In this document: positions 33,167 to 42,616 of the stretch, one piece after another
Layout: each line of letters opens with the position of its first letter
How positions within the stretch are numbered: the first letter of the stretch is position 1
Origin: an uncultured Eubacterium sp.
GTDB lineage: Bacteria > Bacillota > Clostridia > Lachnospirales > Lachnospiraceae
DNA length: 64,000 nucleotides
Direction: 5' to 3'
Assembly (NCBI GenBank): GCA_910584595.1
Contig: CAJUBQ010000005.1
Span: forward strand, 28,784 to 92,783
The notes under the pieces: generated by a model
The model's input: the letters and a program-made list of their open reading frames with translations, nothing else
Database searches by the model: none
Told to the model about the DNA's origin: nothing
Translations under genes and position numbers: made by a program

Positions 33167-33943
33167 ATGAGATTAGTAAAGGAGTTATGGGAATATCGGG
33201 AGATGATATACAGTCTTGTAAAAAGAGATTTGAAAAGTCGTTATAAAGGATCTGTATTAGGATTTTTTTGGATGTTCTTAAATCCTTTGCTGCAGCTCGT
33301 TGTATATACGATTGTTTTTTCGACGATTATGCAGACGGGAATAGATAAATTCTATTTATTTTTATTTGTTGCATTAGTCCCTTGGCTTTTTTTCAGCACT
33401 TGTCTGAGCGCGGGGGCGGGTGTGATTTTTTCCCAGCAAAATATGGTAAAAAAAATTTATTTTCCAAGAGAAGTATTGCCTCTTTCGTTTACGATCAGTC
33501 AATTTGTAAATATGCTGCTTAGTTTTCTTGTGATTTTTGCGGTACTGGTCATAAGCGGCAGTCGGATTCGTATTAGAGCGATCGTATATTTGCCGTTAAT
33601 TATGCTGATTGAATTTGTGCTTGCGCTTGGAGTCACTTATATAGTTTCGGCAATGAATGTGTATTTTCGGGATTTGGAACATATTCTTGGAATTCTTTCC
33701 ATGGCATGGATGTATTTGACGCCAATCTTGTATCCAATTGATCGGGTGCCGGTACAATATATGCGACTGTTTTACATTAATCCAATGACTCCGATTACAA
33801 TTTCGTATAGAGATGTTCTTTACTATGGACATGCGCCGCAAATACAGACGTTGATGCAGGCGTTTTTGATGGGCATCGCGGTATTAGCTGCAGGACAGAT
33901 GATATTTGGAAAACTACAAAGGCATTTTGCGGAGGAATTATAA
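33167..33943 (+). CDS. wzm: polysaccharide ABC exporter permease (Wzm-like)
   Basis: This 258-residue membrane protein matches the ABC-2 exporter permease family: LVKRDLKSRYKGSVLGFFWMFLNPL near the start, shown as a span, and six predicted helices. KKIYFPREVLPLS and the late NPMTPITISYRDVLYYG are typical of TagG/Wzm. With the ATPase that overlaps its stop codon it would export a finished lipid-linked glycan or teichoic-acid-like polymer across the membrane. TTAGGAGAC precedes the ATG. The symbol is by family analogy. Confidence 0.9.
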   Translation: MRLVKELWEYREMIYSLVKRDLKSRYKGSVLGFFWMFLNPLLQLVVYTIVFSTIMQTGIDKFYLFLFVALVPWLFFSTCLSAGAGVIFSQQNMVKKIYFPREVLPLSFTISQFVNMLLSFLVIFAVLVISGSRIRIRAIVYLPLIMLIEFVLALGVTYIVSAMNVYFRDLEHILGILSMAWMYLTPILYPIDRVPVQYMRLFYINPMTPITISYRDVLYYGHAPQIQTLMQAFLMGIAVLAAGQMIFGKLQRHFAEEL

Positions 33944-35193
33944 TGGAAGATAGGGAGAATGCAATTGAAGTTACAAACGTCACGAAAAAGTTTAAAGTTT
34001 ATTTTGATAAAGGGAATACCCTAAAAGAAAAAATGCTGCATACGGAACGAAATCGATATGAGGAAAGGGAAGTATTAAAAGGCATCAGCTTTTGCGTAAA
34101 AAAAGGGGAAGCTGTTGGTTTGATTGGGCAAAATGGATGTGGAAAAAGTACAACTTTAAAATTACTGACGCGTATTATGTATCCGGATACGGGAACCGTA
34201 AAACTGAATGGGCGGGTTTCCAGTCTGCTTGAGCTTGGCGCTGGTTTTCATCCGGATATGAGCGGACGTGAAAACGTGTATATCAATGCATCGATCTTTG
34301 GTTTAAAAAGAAAAGAGATCGATGCGAGAATGGAAGAAATCATCCAATTTTCTGAGCTTCGCACATATATGGATAATCCGGTTCGGACATATTCTTCCGG
34401 AATGTATATGAGACTTGCATTTTCCATTGCCATTCATGTAAATGCTGATATTTTGCTGATTGATGAGATCCTTGCGGTAGGAGATATTAATTTTCAGGCA
34501 AAATGTCTTCATAAGCTGACAGAAATTAAACGAAAGGGTACGACAATTGTTTTAGTTTCGCATTCTACAGAACAGATTGAGCAATTATGTGAGCGCAGTA
34601 TCTGGATACAGGATGGACAAATCTGTGCAGATGGAAAAGTCAGAGACGTTCATCACCAATATTTGAAATATATGGGTGAAAGCAGACGAGATATGCAAAA
34701 AGAGGAAACAAAGTCGGCTAATATAGGTCCCGGAGTAGAATTTAAGGAGCGTATCAGAGGAAATGGAGATGCACGTATTACGTGTATTCATAGTTATGGA
34801 AATGACGGACAGTTAAAAAGTGTATTTGAATCAGGTTCAGATGTTATCTTTCGGGTAAAGTATCGGATATATAAAAAACCAGAACGTATTTGGTTTGGAC
34901 TATGTATTTTTCGGAATGACGGTTTTCAGTGTTTTGGAACAAATACAAAGATTGATGGTATTCAGATCGATCAGATCGAAGAAGAAGGAGAATTCGCTAT
35001 TCGTTACCCAAGATTAGAATTACTGGCAGGAAGTTATTATGTAGATGTATGCGTTGCGACAGGAGAGGATGAAATGCTGGATTATTTGGCAGGAGTCAAT
35101 GATTTTGAAATTTACAATACAACCGGGGAGATTGGACTTTGCAGGATACCTTATTGCTGGCAGTTGAATCGAGGTCAGGAATATGAAGTATGA
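33943..35193 (+). CDS. wzt: polysaccharide ABC exporter ATPase with Wzt-type C-terminal domain
   Basis: This 416-residue protein has a nucleotide-binding domain (Walker A GQNGCGKST with K68, signature YSSGMYMRLAF, Walker B ILLIDEILAVGD). A C-terminal beta-sandwich of about 150 residues (about 265-416) resembles the carbohydrate-binding domain of Wzt, which recognises the end of the polymer before export. This supports export of a capped glycan, and the next gene is a methyltransferase that could supply the cap. The ATG shares the final A of the permease stop (TAATG), so the two are coupled. Confidence 0.92.
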   Translation: MEDRENAIEVTNVTKKFKVYFDKGNTLKEKMLHTERNRYEEREVLKGISFCVKKGEAVGLIGQNGCGKSTTLKLLTRIMYPDTGTVKLNGRVSSLLELGAGFHPDMSGRENVYINASIFGLKRKEIDARMEEIIQFSELRTYMDNPVRTYSSGMYMRLAFSIAIHVNADILLIDEILAVGDINFQAKCLHKLTEIKRKGTTIVLVSHSTEQIEQLCERSIWIQDGQICADGKVRDVHHQYLKYMGESRRDMQKEETKSANIGPGVEFKERIRGNGDARITCIHSYGNDGQLKSVFESGSDVIFRVKYRIYKKPERIWFGLCIFRNDGFQCFGTNTKIDGIQIDQIEEEGEFAIRYPRLELLAGSYYVDVCVATGEDEMLDYLAGVNDFEIYNTTGEIGLCRIPYCWQLNRGQEYEV

Positions 35194-36682
35194 AGAGCCG
35201 ATTAAACTGGAAAATAACGAAGTCCACAGCATGATTCTGCAAAAGATAAAAAAGGGAAGCAAAGTCCTGGAGTTTGGTCCTGCCGCTGGCCGGATGACAA
35301 AAATTTTAACAGAAGAATATAAATGTAAAGTGTCGATTGTGGAATATGAAAAAGAAGCATTTCAATCTGTGATGAGATATGCAGATGATGGGATTTGTGC
35401 AGATATTGAAAACTATGAATGGAAAAAATGGTCTGGAGCCGAATTTGACTATATTCTTTTCTGCGATGTTTTGGAGCATCTTAGAAATCCAAAACAAGTG
35501 TTAAAAGAAACACAGCATTTATTAAAAAATGATGGATCTGTTTTCTTGTCGCTGCCTAATATTGGGCATAATGATATACTGATTAAATTATATCATCACA
35601 CGTTTGAATATACAGAAGAAGGTTTGCTGGATGATACACATATTCGCTTTTTTTCAGAACATACATTAGAAAGCTTTGTGGAAAATACGGGTTATGTGAT
35701 TGTAAATAAACAATATAAGACAATTGCAAAAGGAATGACGGAACAATTTTGGAAAGAAGAATTTGTATGTCCCAACATATTGGCAAGAGCTTTGCGGAAA
35801 AGGGCAAACGGTGATGTCTATCAGTTTGTATTGGAATTGAAAAAGGATAGCAGCGATGTAAAATATCAGAAAACGTATGAGAAAGCTCATTATATGCCAA
35901 TTGATGGTCTGATTTATTTTGATAGAGGCCATGGTTTTTCACAGGACGATGTGAAAGAAATAATAGGTACCAGGGTTCAGGAAGATACGTATGAGTTTTA
36001 TGATGAAATAATATTAGATAAAAACATAAAAAAACTCAGACTGGATCCGGTGGAACGAGGACTGTGCCAGGTAGTAAGTATGGAGTGTAGCCTGGGAAAT
36101 GCCTATATGCCGCATAAGATTTTGATTGATAAGAAAAAAATTATAATGGATGCGGATCCACAGATTATTTGGAATGTTCCGGATGAGACAAAGAGTGTTT
36201 CGTTGCATGCTATCATTTACGTAAATGAGGATGAACTGTTAAATCAAACGATACGGTATTGTCGGCTTATAGAAAAACGGAAAGATATATTTGAGCGGGA
36301 TCATAAACGGAACGCAAGCCATATAGACGAATTAGAACAGAAAAATTTAGAATACGGGAATCGTATTTTGAGTTTAGAAAAACAAAAGATACAGCAGGAA
36401 AATCATGTATCAGTTTTGGAACAGCAAAAGACGCAGCAGGAAAATAATATATCGGTTTTGAAAAAGCAACTGGTACAGCAGGAAAATAATATATCGGTTT
36501 TGAAGAAGCAACTGGTACAGCAGGAAAATGATATAGCTGTTTTACAACAGCAAAAGAAAAACTTTACAGAAAAGATCTTTTCAAAAGAAAAAGAACTTTA
36601 TGCCATCACACATTCAAGATCATGGAAGTGTACAGCTTTTTTAAGAAAAATGAATACATGGATGAAACGAAAACGAAGCTAA
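35183..36682 (+). CDS. SAM-dependent methyltransferase with repeat-built C-terminal coiled coil
   Basis: This 499-residue protein has an N-terminal class I methyltransferase (VLEFGPAAGRMTK at about 29-41, FDYILFCDVLEHLRNP, SLPNIGHND) and a middle region of unknown fold. The C-terminal coiled coil, from about 385 to 470, is dominated by 14-residue repeats. The end, HSRSWKCTAFLRKM, resembles the SxSWRLTxPLR element seen at the end of many glycan-cluster proteins. A methyltransferase joined to a coiled coil next to Wzm/Wzt recalls WbdD-like chain terminators, where the coiled coil sets polymer length. This role is inference. Its start overlaps wzt by 11 bases. Confidence 0.82.
   Translation: MKYEEPIKLENNEVHSMILQKIKKGSKVLEFGPAAGRMTKILTEEYKCKVSIVEYEKEAFQSVMRYADDGICADIENYEWKKWSGAEFDYILFCDVLEHLRNPKQVLKETQHLLKNDGSVFLSLPNIGHNDILIKLYHHTFEYTEEGLLDDTHIRFFSEHTLESFVENTGYVIVNKQYKTIAKGMTEQFWKEEFVCPNILARALRKRANGDVYQFVLELKKDSSDVKYQKTYEKAHYMPIDGLIYFDRGHGFSQDDVKEIIGTRVQEDTYEFYDEIILDKNIKKLRLDPVERGLCQVVSMECSLGNAYMPHKILIDKKKIIMDADPQIIWNVPDETKSVSLHAIIYVNEDELLNQTIRYCRLIEKRKDIFERDHKRNASHIDELEQKNLEYGNRILSLEKQKIQQENHVSVLEQQKTQQENNISVLKKQLVQQENNISVLKKQLVQQENDIAVLQQQKKNFTEKIFSKEKELYAITHSRSWKCTAFLRKMNTWMKRKRS
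36374..36556 (+). repeat. 42-bp tandem repeat encoding a 14-residue coiled-coil unit
   Basis: Four complete 42-base copies start at 36374, 36416, 36458 and 36500, and a partial fifth starts at 36542. Each encodes a variant of LKKQLVQQENNISV. Copies three and four are almost identical at the DNA level, so recent expansion is likely. The period keeps the reading frame. Confidence 0.92.
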
Positions 36683-36714
36683 GTGTTTTCAGTCTAATGA
36701 TAAGGAGAATTCTA

Positions 36715-39024
36715 ATGAGAAACGAAAGTGTGGACATTATTATACCTGTTTATAATGCATATGAAGATCTTGTTACATGTATAAACAGTATAAAAAGATG
36801 GACAGATTTAAACAAACACCGATTGGTTATCATTAATGATTGCAGCACAGATGAACGAATGGAACCTTATCTGGAAAAATTGAAAAATGAAAACTGTATG
36901 GTTATTCATAATAAAACAAATCAGGGATTTTCTTCAAACATTAACCTGGGTATGGCACAGTCTGAAGACCGAGATGTAATTTTACTTAATTCTGATACGG
37001 TTGTAACCCAAAATTGGGTGGAAAAGCTTTTGGCGTGTGCATATAAGGATGCTTGGACTGCTACAGCGACACCATTGTCGAACAATGCGACACTTTGCTC
37101 GGTGCCTTATTTTTGTGAAGAAAATGAATTGCCGGATGGCTATACAGTTGATACATATGCGGCATTAATTGAAAAATCAAGCATGAAAAAATATCCGCAG
37201 ATTCCTGTTGCGCATGGTTTTTGTATGTTAATTAAAAGAGAGGTTATCAGGCTAATAGGAGATTTTGACGCGCAGACTTTTCAAAAAGGATATGGGGAAG
37301 AGAATGATTTTTGCTATCGTGCGGTTGAAGCAGGGTATCATCATGCCATGTGTGACGATACTTTCATCTTACATACCGGTACAAGCTCTTTTGAAGAGAA
37401 AAAAAAGAGAAAGTATATTCAGGAGCACGAAAAGATTTTGGATGAACGTTATCCGGATTTGATGCAGGGGGTTAGAGTGCACTGCAGAGATAATCCGACA
37501 GGCATAATTTCCCATAATATTCGAATGCGCACGCAATTGGAAAAATGCAAAAAAAGAAATACGGTTATGTATCTTCTGCAGGCTGATTTTCGGGAAGGGG
37601 CGCAGGATAATGTAGGAGGCACACAGCTGCATGTCAAAGATTTGATGTTTGGACTGCGCGATACTTACAATATCCTCGTAGCAGCCAGAAATTTTGATTA
37701 TCTCAATGTTACTTTTTATGCAGAACAAAAAGAGATGTTTTATCAGTTTTATATTGGTGTAAAACCTAAATTTGAACGGTTCCGTTCCTGCAGGTTTGCA
37801 GAATTATACGGAAAAATATTGGATGCTTTTGAAGTTGGTTGTGTGCACGTGCATCATACAGCAGGTCTTACGATGGAATTGTATTATGAAGCGAAAAAGA
37901 GAATGATTCCGGTATTTACGACACTGCATGATTATTACTGTGTATGTCCGAATGTAAAACTGCTGGATGAAAAGCATCATGTATGCTGCGATTCTAAGCA
38001 TCATGACTGCAGAGTATGCTTAAAAAAGCAGCAGGGAATTGCAGAAACCATAGATTATATCAAAATTTGGAGAAGCCAATATATGTCTGTTTTAAAAATG
38101 TCAGAAAAAATAATTATCCCATCCAAAAGCGCCAGAGAAATCATCTGTAAATATTATCCGGATTTGAAAGACAGGCTGACCATCGTTGAACATGGACAGA
38201 AAGCTGCCAAAGAAAAAAATTTCCTGAACAGAAAAAAAAAGAAATTTTGTGTTGCTTTTTTAGGAGCGATTAATGAGGCCAAAGGATTTCGCCTGGCATC
38301 AGAGATGATAAAAAAAGAAAATAGGGATATTGAGTGGTATTTATTTGGTTATTTTGAGAAACAGCTGATTTCTTTGGATAAAAAGAAAAATTTCCATAAT
38401 ATAGGCCCATATCAGAGAGAGGAGCTGCCAAAGCTTGCAAAACGTTATGAGATCGACTTGATCTGCATTCTTCCTATATGGCCTGAGACATTTTGCTATA
38501 CGTTATCAGAAGCTATCCTTGCAGGTGTACCGGTGCTTGTTACGGATATCGGAGCTGTAGGCGAACGGGTAAAAGAGATGGAGTGCGGATGGACTGTACC
38601 ATATCAGGTAAAATGTGACGAGGCGCTTGTAAAGATACAGTCAATTCGCAGAGATTACAAAGATTACAAGAAAAAATGGCAGAATGTGAATCTTATAAAA
38701 TTAAGGACATGTGAAGAAATGTGCGGCGAATATAGAAGTATTTATAAACAATCATTTATATCAGACAGGACATATGATTGGAAAGCAGAAAATAATGAAT
38801 GGCTTTTGAATGGATATTTGCTGATAGATGGAGCGAGCAGTTCCATCGTGGAGTTAAGGAATCAGCTAAAGTCTGCAGAGTATCAAATAAATGAAATATA
38901 CCATTCATTTTCATATCGATTAGCTTTGATGATGATGAAGGTTCCCATACCATTTCGAAGACAGATCAAGGCTGTACTAAGAAATGCAATTACAAAAATG
39001 AGGAAAGGAAAAACTGAAAAATGA
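36715..39024 (+). CDS. GT2-GT4 fusion glycosyltransferase
   Basis: This 769-residue protein joins two transferases. Residues 1 to about 290 form a GT2 domain (VDIIIPVYNAYEDL, INDCSTDE, LLNSDTVV, KGYGEENDFCYR). About 310-700 form a GT4 domain with GGTQLHVKDLM, TTLHDYYCVCPNVKLL, a cysteine cluster and the donor site LPIWPETFCYTLSEAI. The C-terminus contains a short helix like the end of the methyltransferase. Such fusions probably add two sugars in succession. The start at 36715 follows AAGGAG; an ATG at 36622 would overlap the preceding gene by 60 bases. Confidence 0.87.
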   Translation: MRNESVDIIIPVYNAYEDLVTCINSIKRWTDLNKHRLVIINDCSTDERMEPYLEKLKNENCMVIHNKTNQGFSSNINLGMAQSEDRDVILLNSDTVVTQNWVEKLLACAYKDAWTATATPLSNNATLCSVPYFCEENELPDGYTVDTYAALIEKSSMKKYPQIPVAHGFCMLIKREVIRLIGDFDAQTFQKGYGEENDFCYRAVEAGYHHAMCDDTFILHTGTSSFEEKKKRKYIQEHEKILDERYPDLMQGVRVHCRDNPTGIISHNIRMRTQLEKCKKRNTVMYLLQADFREGAQDNVGGTQLHVKDLMFGLRDTYNILVAARNFDYLNVTFYAEQKEMFYQFYIGVKPKFERFRSCRFAELYGKILDAFEVGCVHVHHTAGLTMELYYEAKKRMIPVFTTLHDYYCVCPNVKLLDEKHHVCCDSKHHDCRVCLKKQQGIAETIDYIKIWRSQYMSVLKMSEKIIIPSKSAREIICKYYPDLKDRLTIVEHGQKAAKEKNFLNRKKKKFCVAFLGAINEAKGFRLASEMIKKENRDIEWYLFGYFEKQLISLDKKKNFHNIGPYQREELPKLAKRYEIDLICILPIWPETFCYTLSEAILAGVPVLVTDIGAVGERVKEMECGWTVPYQVKCDEALVKIQSIRRDYKDYKKKWQNVNLIKLRTCEEMCGEYRSIYKQSFISDRTYDWKAENNEWLLNGYLLIDGASSSIVELRNQLKSAEYQINEIYHSFSYRLALMMMKVPIPFRRQIKAVLRNAITKMRKGKTEK

Positions 39025-39968
39025 TAAGCTTAGTGGGATGTACCGGTTTTGTAGGACAGAATCTGGCAAATAGCTGTATATTTGATGGATTATACAATTC
39101 CAAAAATATAGCATCCGCTTACGGGACAAATCCCGAGTTGCTAGTTTACGCAGGAGTCAGGGCAGAAATGTTTTTAGCTAATCATAATCCGCAGCAGGAC
39201 AAAGCCTTGATTGACCAGGCAATCGAAAATATAAAAAAGATCCGTCCAAAGGAGCTGGTATTGATCTCTACAATTAATGTTTATGGCGAGCAGGTATATG
39301 CAGATGAGACAACCGAAATTGAAGAAGACTGTCTGACGGCATATGGAAGAAACAGGCTGTATTTAGAACAATGGGTGGAACAAGAGTTGGAACATGTTTT
39401 AATTGTAAGGCTGCCTGCATTATATGGCAGCGGAATCAAAAAAAATTTTATTTATGATTTTATCCATAGGATTCCGGCGTTATTAAATGAAGATTATTAT
39501 AAACTGTTGTGCAAAGACAGTGAACGGTTTGCAGACTATTATGAGAAACAAGAGAACGGATATTATAAATGCAGGAAGTTATCGACAGATGAAAAACGAT
39601 GTTTGATGTCTTATTTCCGGTCGTCTGGGTTTTCTGCATTGAATTTTACAGACAGCAGGGCAAGATATCAGTTTTACAATCTTGCATATCTGTGGCAACA
39701 TATTCAAATTGCCAAAGAAAATGCTCTGAAAAAAGTGAACCTTGTAACAGAACCCGTGGGGATAGCAGAACTGTTTTGGTATTTAGAGCAAGAGGAATTT
39801 AAAAATGAAATTTTACAAAAACCATTTGATTATCAGCTGCGCACAAGATATGCAGAATTGTTTGGAGGAAATAAGGGGTATATTTTTGACAGAAAGTTTG
39901 TATTAGAAGATATCAGAAAGTTTATTTTAAATGCCAATAGCGTGGAAGGAATCTCAGCATGGAATTAA
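39021..39968 (+). CDS. NAD-dependent epimerase/dehydratase family protein (SDR)
   Basis: This 315-residue protein is an extended SDR with the N-terminal GCTGFVGQNLA nucleotide motif and LVLISTINVYG. The usual catalytic Y-x3-K is Y108-G-R-N-R112, so the lysine appears to be arginine. A long insertion (about 150-200, HRIPALLNEDYYKLLCKD) interrupts the substrate domain. It probably alters a nucleotide-linked sugar, or may be a degenerate enzyme. The ATG overlaps the stop of the fusion transferase by four bases (ATGA), so the genes are coupled. Confidence 0.78.
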   Translation: MISLVGCTGFVGQNLANSCIFDGLYNSKNIASAYGTNPELLVYAGVRAEMFLANHNPQQDKALIDQAIENIKKIRPKELVLISTINVYGEQVYADETTEIEEDCLTAYGRNRLYLEQWVEQELEHVLIVRLPALYGSGIKKNFIYDFIHRIPALLNEDYYKLLCKDSERFADYYEKQENGYYKCRKLSTDEKRCLMSYFRSSGFSALNFTDSRARYQFYNLAYLWQHIQIAKENALKKVNLVTEPVGIAELFWYLEQEEFKNEILQKPFDYQLRTRYAELFGGNKGYIFDRKFVLEDIRKFILNANSVEGISAWN

Positions 39969-40699
39969 ATATTTTATTTCCGGTATACAATGAAAAGCTT
40001 CGACTGGAACAAGGGATCTGCAAAACGGTGGAGTTTATGGATTTATGGATGAAGGGACGTTATGAACTTACGATAGTGGATAATGCGTCCACAGATGATA
40101 CACCAAAAATTGCAAACGATTTATGCAGAAAATATGAACAGGTACATTTTAAAAGATTAAAGGAAAAAGGGGTAGGCGCTGCTTTTCGGGCAGGTGTTGC
40201 TGATAATAAAGCCCCCATTGTAGGATATATGGATGTAGATTTGTCCACAGATTTAAGACATTTAAAACAGGTATGGAAAATCTTTCAAACTCGTCCGGAT
40301 GTGGAAATCGTGAATGGCTCCAGGTGGAATAAAAGGTCTCATACATCCGGAAGAAAATGGTATAGGATCATTACTTCAAATGGGCTGACGGCATTATTAA
40401 AAATGAGTCTGGGTCTTAAGGCAACAGATGCAATCTGCGGGTTTAAATTTTTTCGGCAAAGTACTGTACAGGATTTGATTTCAGAAGCAGGAAGCGCGGA
40501 AAACGGATGGTTTTACATTATAGAATTGCTGCTGCGTGCCGAACGAAGGGGGATCAAAGTGGCTGAACTGCCGGTGCGCTGGCAGGATGATTATCATTCG
40601 ACAGTGAATGTATGGCAGCAAATCACAAATGACGGTATACAGATCATGAAGCTGCGAAAAAAGTTTAAAAAAGAAGAAAAGGCAGCGGTGAAAAGATGA
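39959..40699 (+). CDS. family 2 glycosyltransferase, dolichol-phosphate-mannose-synthase-like
   Basis: This 246-residue soluble GT-A protein has LNILFPVYNEKLRLEQG, TIVDNASTDDT, GVGAAFRAGV, the DVDLSTD metal site and GFKFFRQS. The pattern fits the DPM1-like group, which transfers sugars to polyprenyl phosphate. No transmembrane helix is present. It starts inside the end of the SDR gene (10-base overlap) and overlaps the next start by four bases. A role in making a polyprenyl-phosphate sugar donor for the membrane transferases downstream is inferred. Confidence 0.85.
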   Translation: MELNILFPVYNEKLRLEQGICKTVEFMDLWMKGRYELTIVDNASTDDTPKIANDLCRKYEQVHFKRLKEKGVGAAFRAGVADNKAPIVGYMDVDLSTDLRHLKQVWKIFQTRPDVEIVNGSRWNKRSHTSGRKWYRIITSNGLTALLKMSLGLKATDAICGFKFFRQSTVQDLISEAGSAENGWFYIIELLLRAERRGIKVAELPVRWQDDYHSTVNVWQQITNDGIQIMKLRKKFKKEEKAAVKR

Positions 40700-41493
40700 A
40701 ATATTCCATCTCTAATATTGCATGGAATCCCGATCAGGATGAAGAAATGTACTTATTTTTACATCAAATTGGATATGACGGAGTCGAAATAGCTCCAACA
40801 CATCTATTTGGGGAGGATCCGTATAAAAATATCAGACAGGCAAAAGAAGTCAGAGAACACTTAAAACAGGATTATCAGCTCCAGATCTCTTCCATGCAGT
40901 CTATTTGGTTTGGACGAGAGGAAAAATTGTTTGGGGAAGAAAAAGAACGTCTTGCATTATTTGAATATACCAAACAAGCGATCGCATTTGCTAATGTTTT
41001 GGAATGTAAAAATCTTGTATTTGGATGTCCGAAAAACAGGGTAATTCATCGAAAGGAAGATGAGGAAATCGCAATAGATTTTTTTTCAAAACTGGGTGAA
41101 TACGCACAGCAAAATCAGACAACATTATCGATGGAAGCGAATCCGGCCATATATCATACAAACTTTTGCAACTTTACATCTGAAGCATTGGAACTTGTGC
41201 AGAAAGTGAACAAAGAGGCGTTTAAAGTGAATCTGGATCTGGGAACGATGATAGAAAATAAGGAATCGGCTGTCAGTATATGTGGCCATATAGCGCAGGT
41301 GAATCATGTACATATAAGTGAGCCATATTTGGCGACCATCCGCTTTGGTAAGCTGCAGAATGCGGTGCTTGAAATTTTGCAACAAGAGAAATATACCAGA
41401 TATGTATCGATTGAAATGTCAAATACAAATTGTTTAGATTTGGTAAAAGAGGTGGCAAAAAGATTGAAAATGGGGAAGAGAGAGCATGTTTGA
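40696..41493 (+). CDS. sugar phosphate isomerase/epimerase (xylose-isomerase-like TIM barrel)
   Basis: This 265-residue protein fits the AP2EC/xylose-isomerase-like barrel: MKYSISNIAWNPDQDEEMY, GYDGVEIAPT, LSMEANP, FKVNLDLGTM, VNHVHISEP and YVSIEMSN. These provide the Glu, Asp, His and Glu metal ligands of the family. Substrates range from keto sugars to inositols, so the reaction is not known. Being inside a glycan cluster and overlapping genes on both sides, it probably makes an unusual sugar precursor. Confidence 0.82.
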   Translation: MKYSISNIAWNPDQDEEMYLFLHQIGYDGVEIAPTHLFGEDPYKNIRQAKEVREHLKQDYQLQISSMQSIWFGREEKLFGEEKERLALFEYTKQAIAFANVLECKNLVFGCPKNRVIHRKEDEEIAIDFFSKLGEYAQQNQTTLSMEANPAIYHTNFCNFTSEALELVQKVNKEAFKVNLDLGTMIENKESAVSICGHIAQVNHVHISEPYLATIRFGKLQNAVLEILQQEKYTRYVSIEMSNTNCLDLVKEVAKRLKMGKREHV

Positions 41494-42616
41494 TAAAATT
41501 ATCATCGGTGGAGGGCTGTATGGCTTATATTCTGCCTTGCTGTGCGGAAAAATGGGACAGTATGTAGTATTGCTGGAATATGACAGCGAATCCTTTACAA
41601 GGGCGACGTATATCAATCAAGCACGTGTGCATATGGGATATCATTATCCGAGAAGTTATTCTACAGCTATAAAATCTGCAAATTATTTTGAGCGTTTTTA
41701 TAAAGATTATGCTGATTGCATTTTAAGTGAATTTGACCAGATATACGCAACATCTTCCAGTTTTTCATGGACAAATGCCGAGCAGTTTCAAAAATTCTGT
41801 AATGCAGCACATATCCGCTGTGACGAGATATCTCCATTAAAATATTTTAAACAGGGAACTTGTGACGGTGCATTTGTTACAAAAGAGTATACTTATGATG
41901 CCAGATTATTAAAAGAAAAACTGCTGACACAGATTAAAAATTATTCAAATATCAGGTTGATTTACAATGCCCGCATTGCTGCAATTGAGAAAGACGGTAC
42001 AGAATATGCAGTGACAATGGAACAGGGTAAGGTATACAGGAGCGCTTTTTTATTAAATGCAAGTTATGCATCTGTGAATCAGATATGTCAAAAAGCCGGA
42101 TTGGATTTGTTCCAAATTAAATATGAATTGTGTGAAATCATTCTATGCAGCGTGGCAGATGCTTTAAAACAAGTAGGACTTACGGTGATGGACGGTCCTT
42201 TCTTTTCAATTATGCCGTTTGGAAAAACCGGATATCATTCACTGACTTCGGTAACATTTACGCCGCATATTACAAGCTATGATGATATACCGGTATTTCC
42301 ATGTCAGAAAAAATGCGGTGCATCATACTGCAGTCCTGTACAGCTTGGCAATTGCAATACATGCAGTGCAAGACCGGAAAGTGCGTGGGATTATATGTCA
42401 AACCTCGCACATAAGTATATGCGGGAAGAATTTGGATTTTGTTATGAAAAATCTTTATTTTCTGTAAAACCGATTTTGAAAGCGACAGAAATAGATGATT
42501 CCAGGCCGACGGTCATAAAAACGCATTCAAAAAATCCTACATTTATAAGTGTACTCTCCGGAAAAATAAATACAGTTTATGATTTAGATGAGGTGTTGTT
42601 TTATGAAGGAAAATAA
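41486..42616 (+). CDS. FAD-dependent oxidoreductase with cysteine cluster
   Basis: This 376-residue protein has a DAO-type Rossmann motif (IIIGGGLYGLYSALL), the GYHYPRS stretch seen in relatives next to glycosyltransferases, and a central substrate domain. Residues 273-293 carry five cysteines (C273, C277, C282, C290, C293) that could bind a metal or iron-sulfur cluster. It may oxidise or rearrange a sugar nucleotide, a mutase-like role being possible, but no substrate can be named. It overlaps the preceding gene by 8 bases and the following one by 14. Confidence 0.78.
   Translation: MFDKIIIGGGLYGLYSALLCGKMGQYVVLLEYDSESFTRATYINQARVHMGYHYPRSYSTAIKSANYFERFYKDYADCILSEFDQIYATSSSFSWTNAEQFQKFCNAAHIRCDEISPLKYFKQGTCDGAFVTKEYTYDARLLKEKLLTQIKNYSNIRLIYNARIAAIEKDGTEYAVTMEQGKVYRSAFLLNASYASVNQICQKAGLDLFQIKYELCEIILCSVADALKQVGLTVMDGPFFSIMPFGKTGYHSLTSVTFTPHITSYDDIPVFPCQKKCGASYCSPVQLGNCNTCSARPESAWDYMSNLAHKYMREEFGFCYEKSLFSVKPILKATEIDDSRPTVIKTHSKNPTFISVLSGKINTVYDLDEVLFYEGK

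Noticed and set aside
36374..36556. CRISPR-like array
   Set aside because: The direct repeats are contiguous, in frame and coding for a coiled coil, with no spacers.
36622..36714. Longer N-terminus for the GT2-GT4 fusion
   Set aside because: It would overlap the preceding gene by 60 bases and places the clear AAGGAG ribosome site inside the gene.
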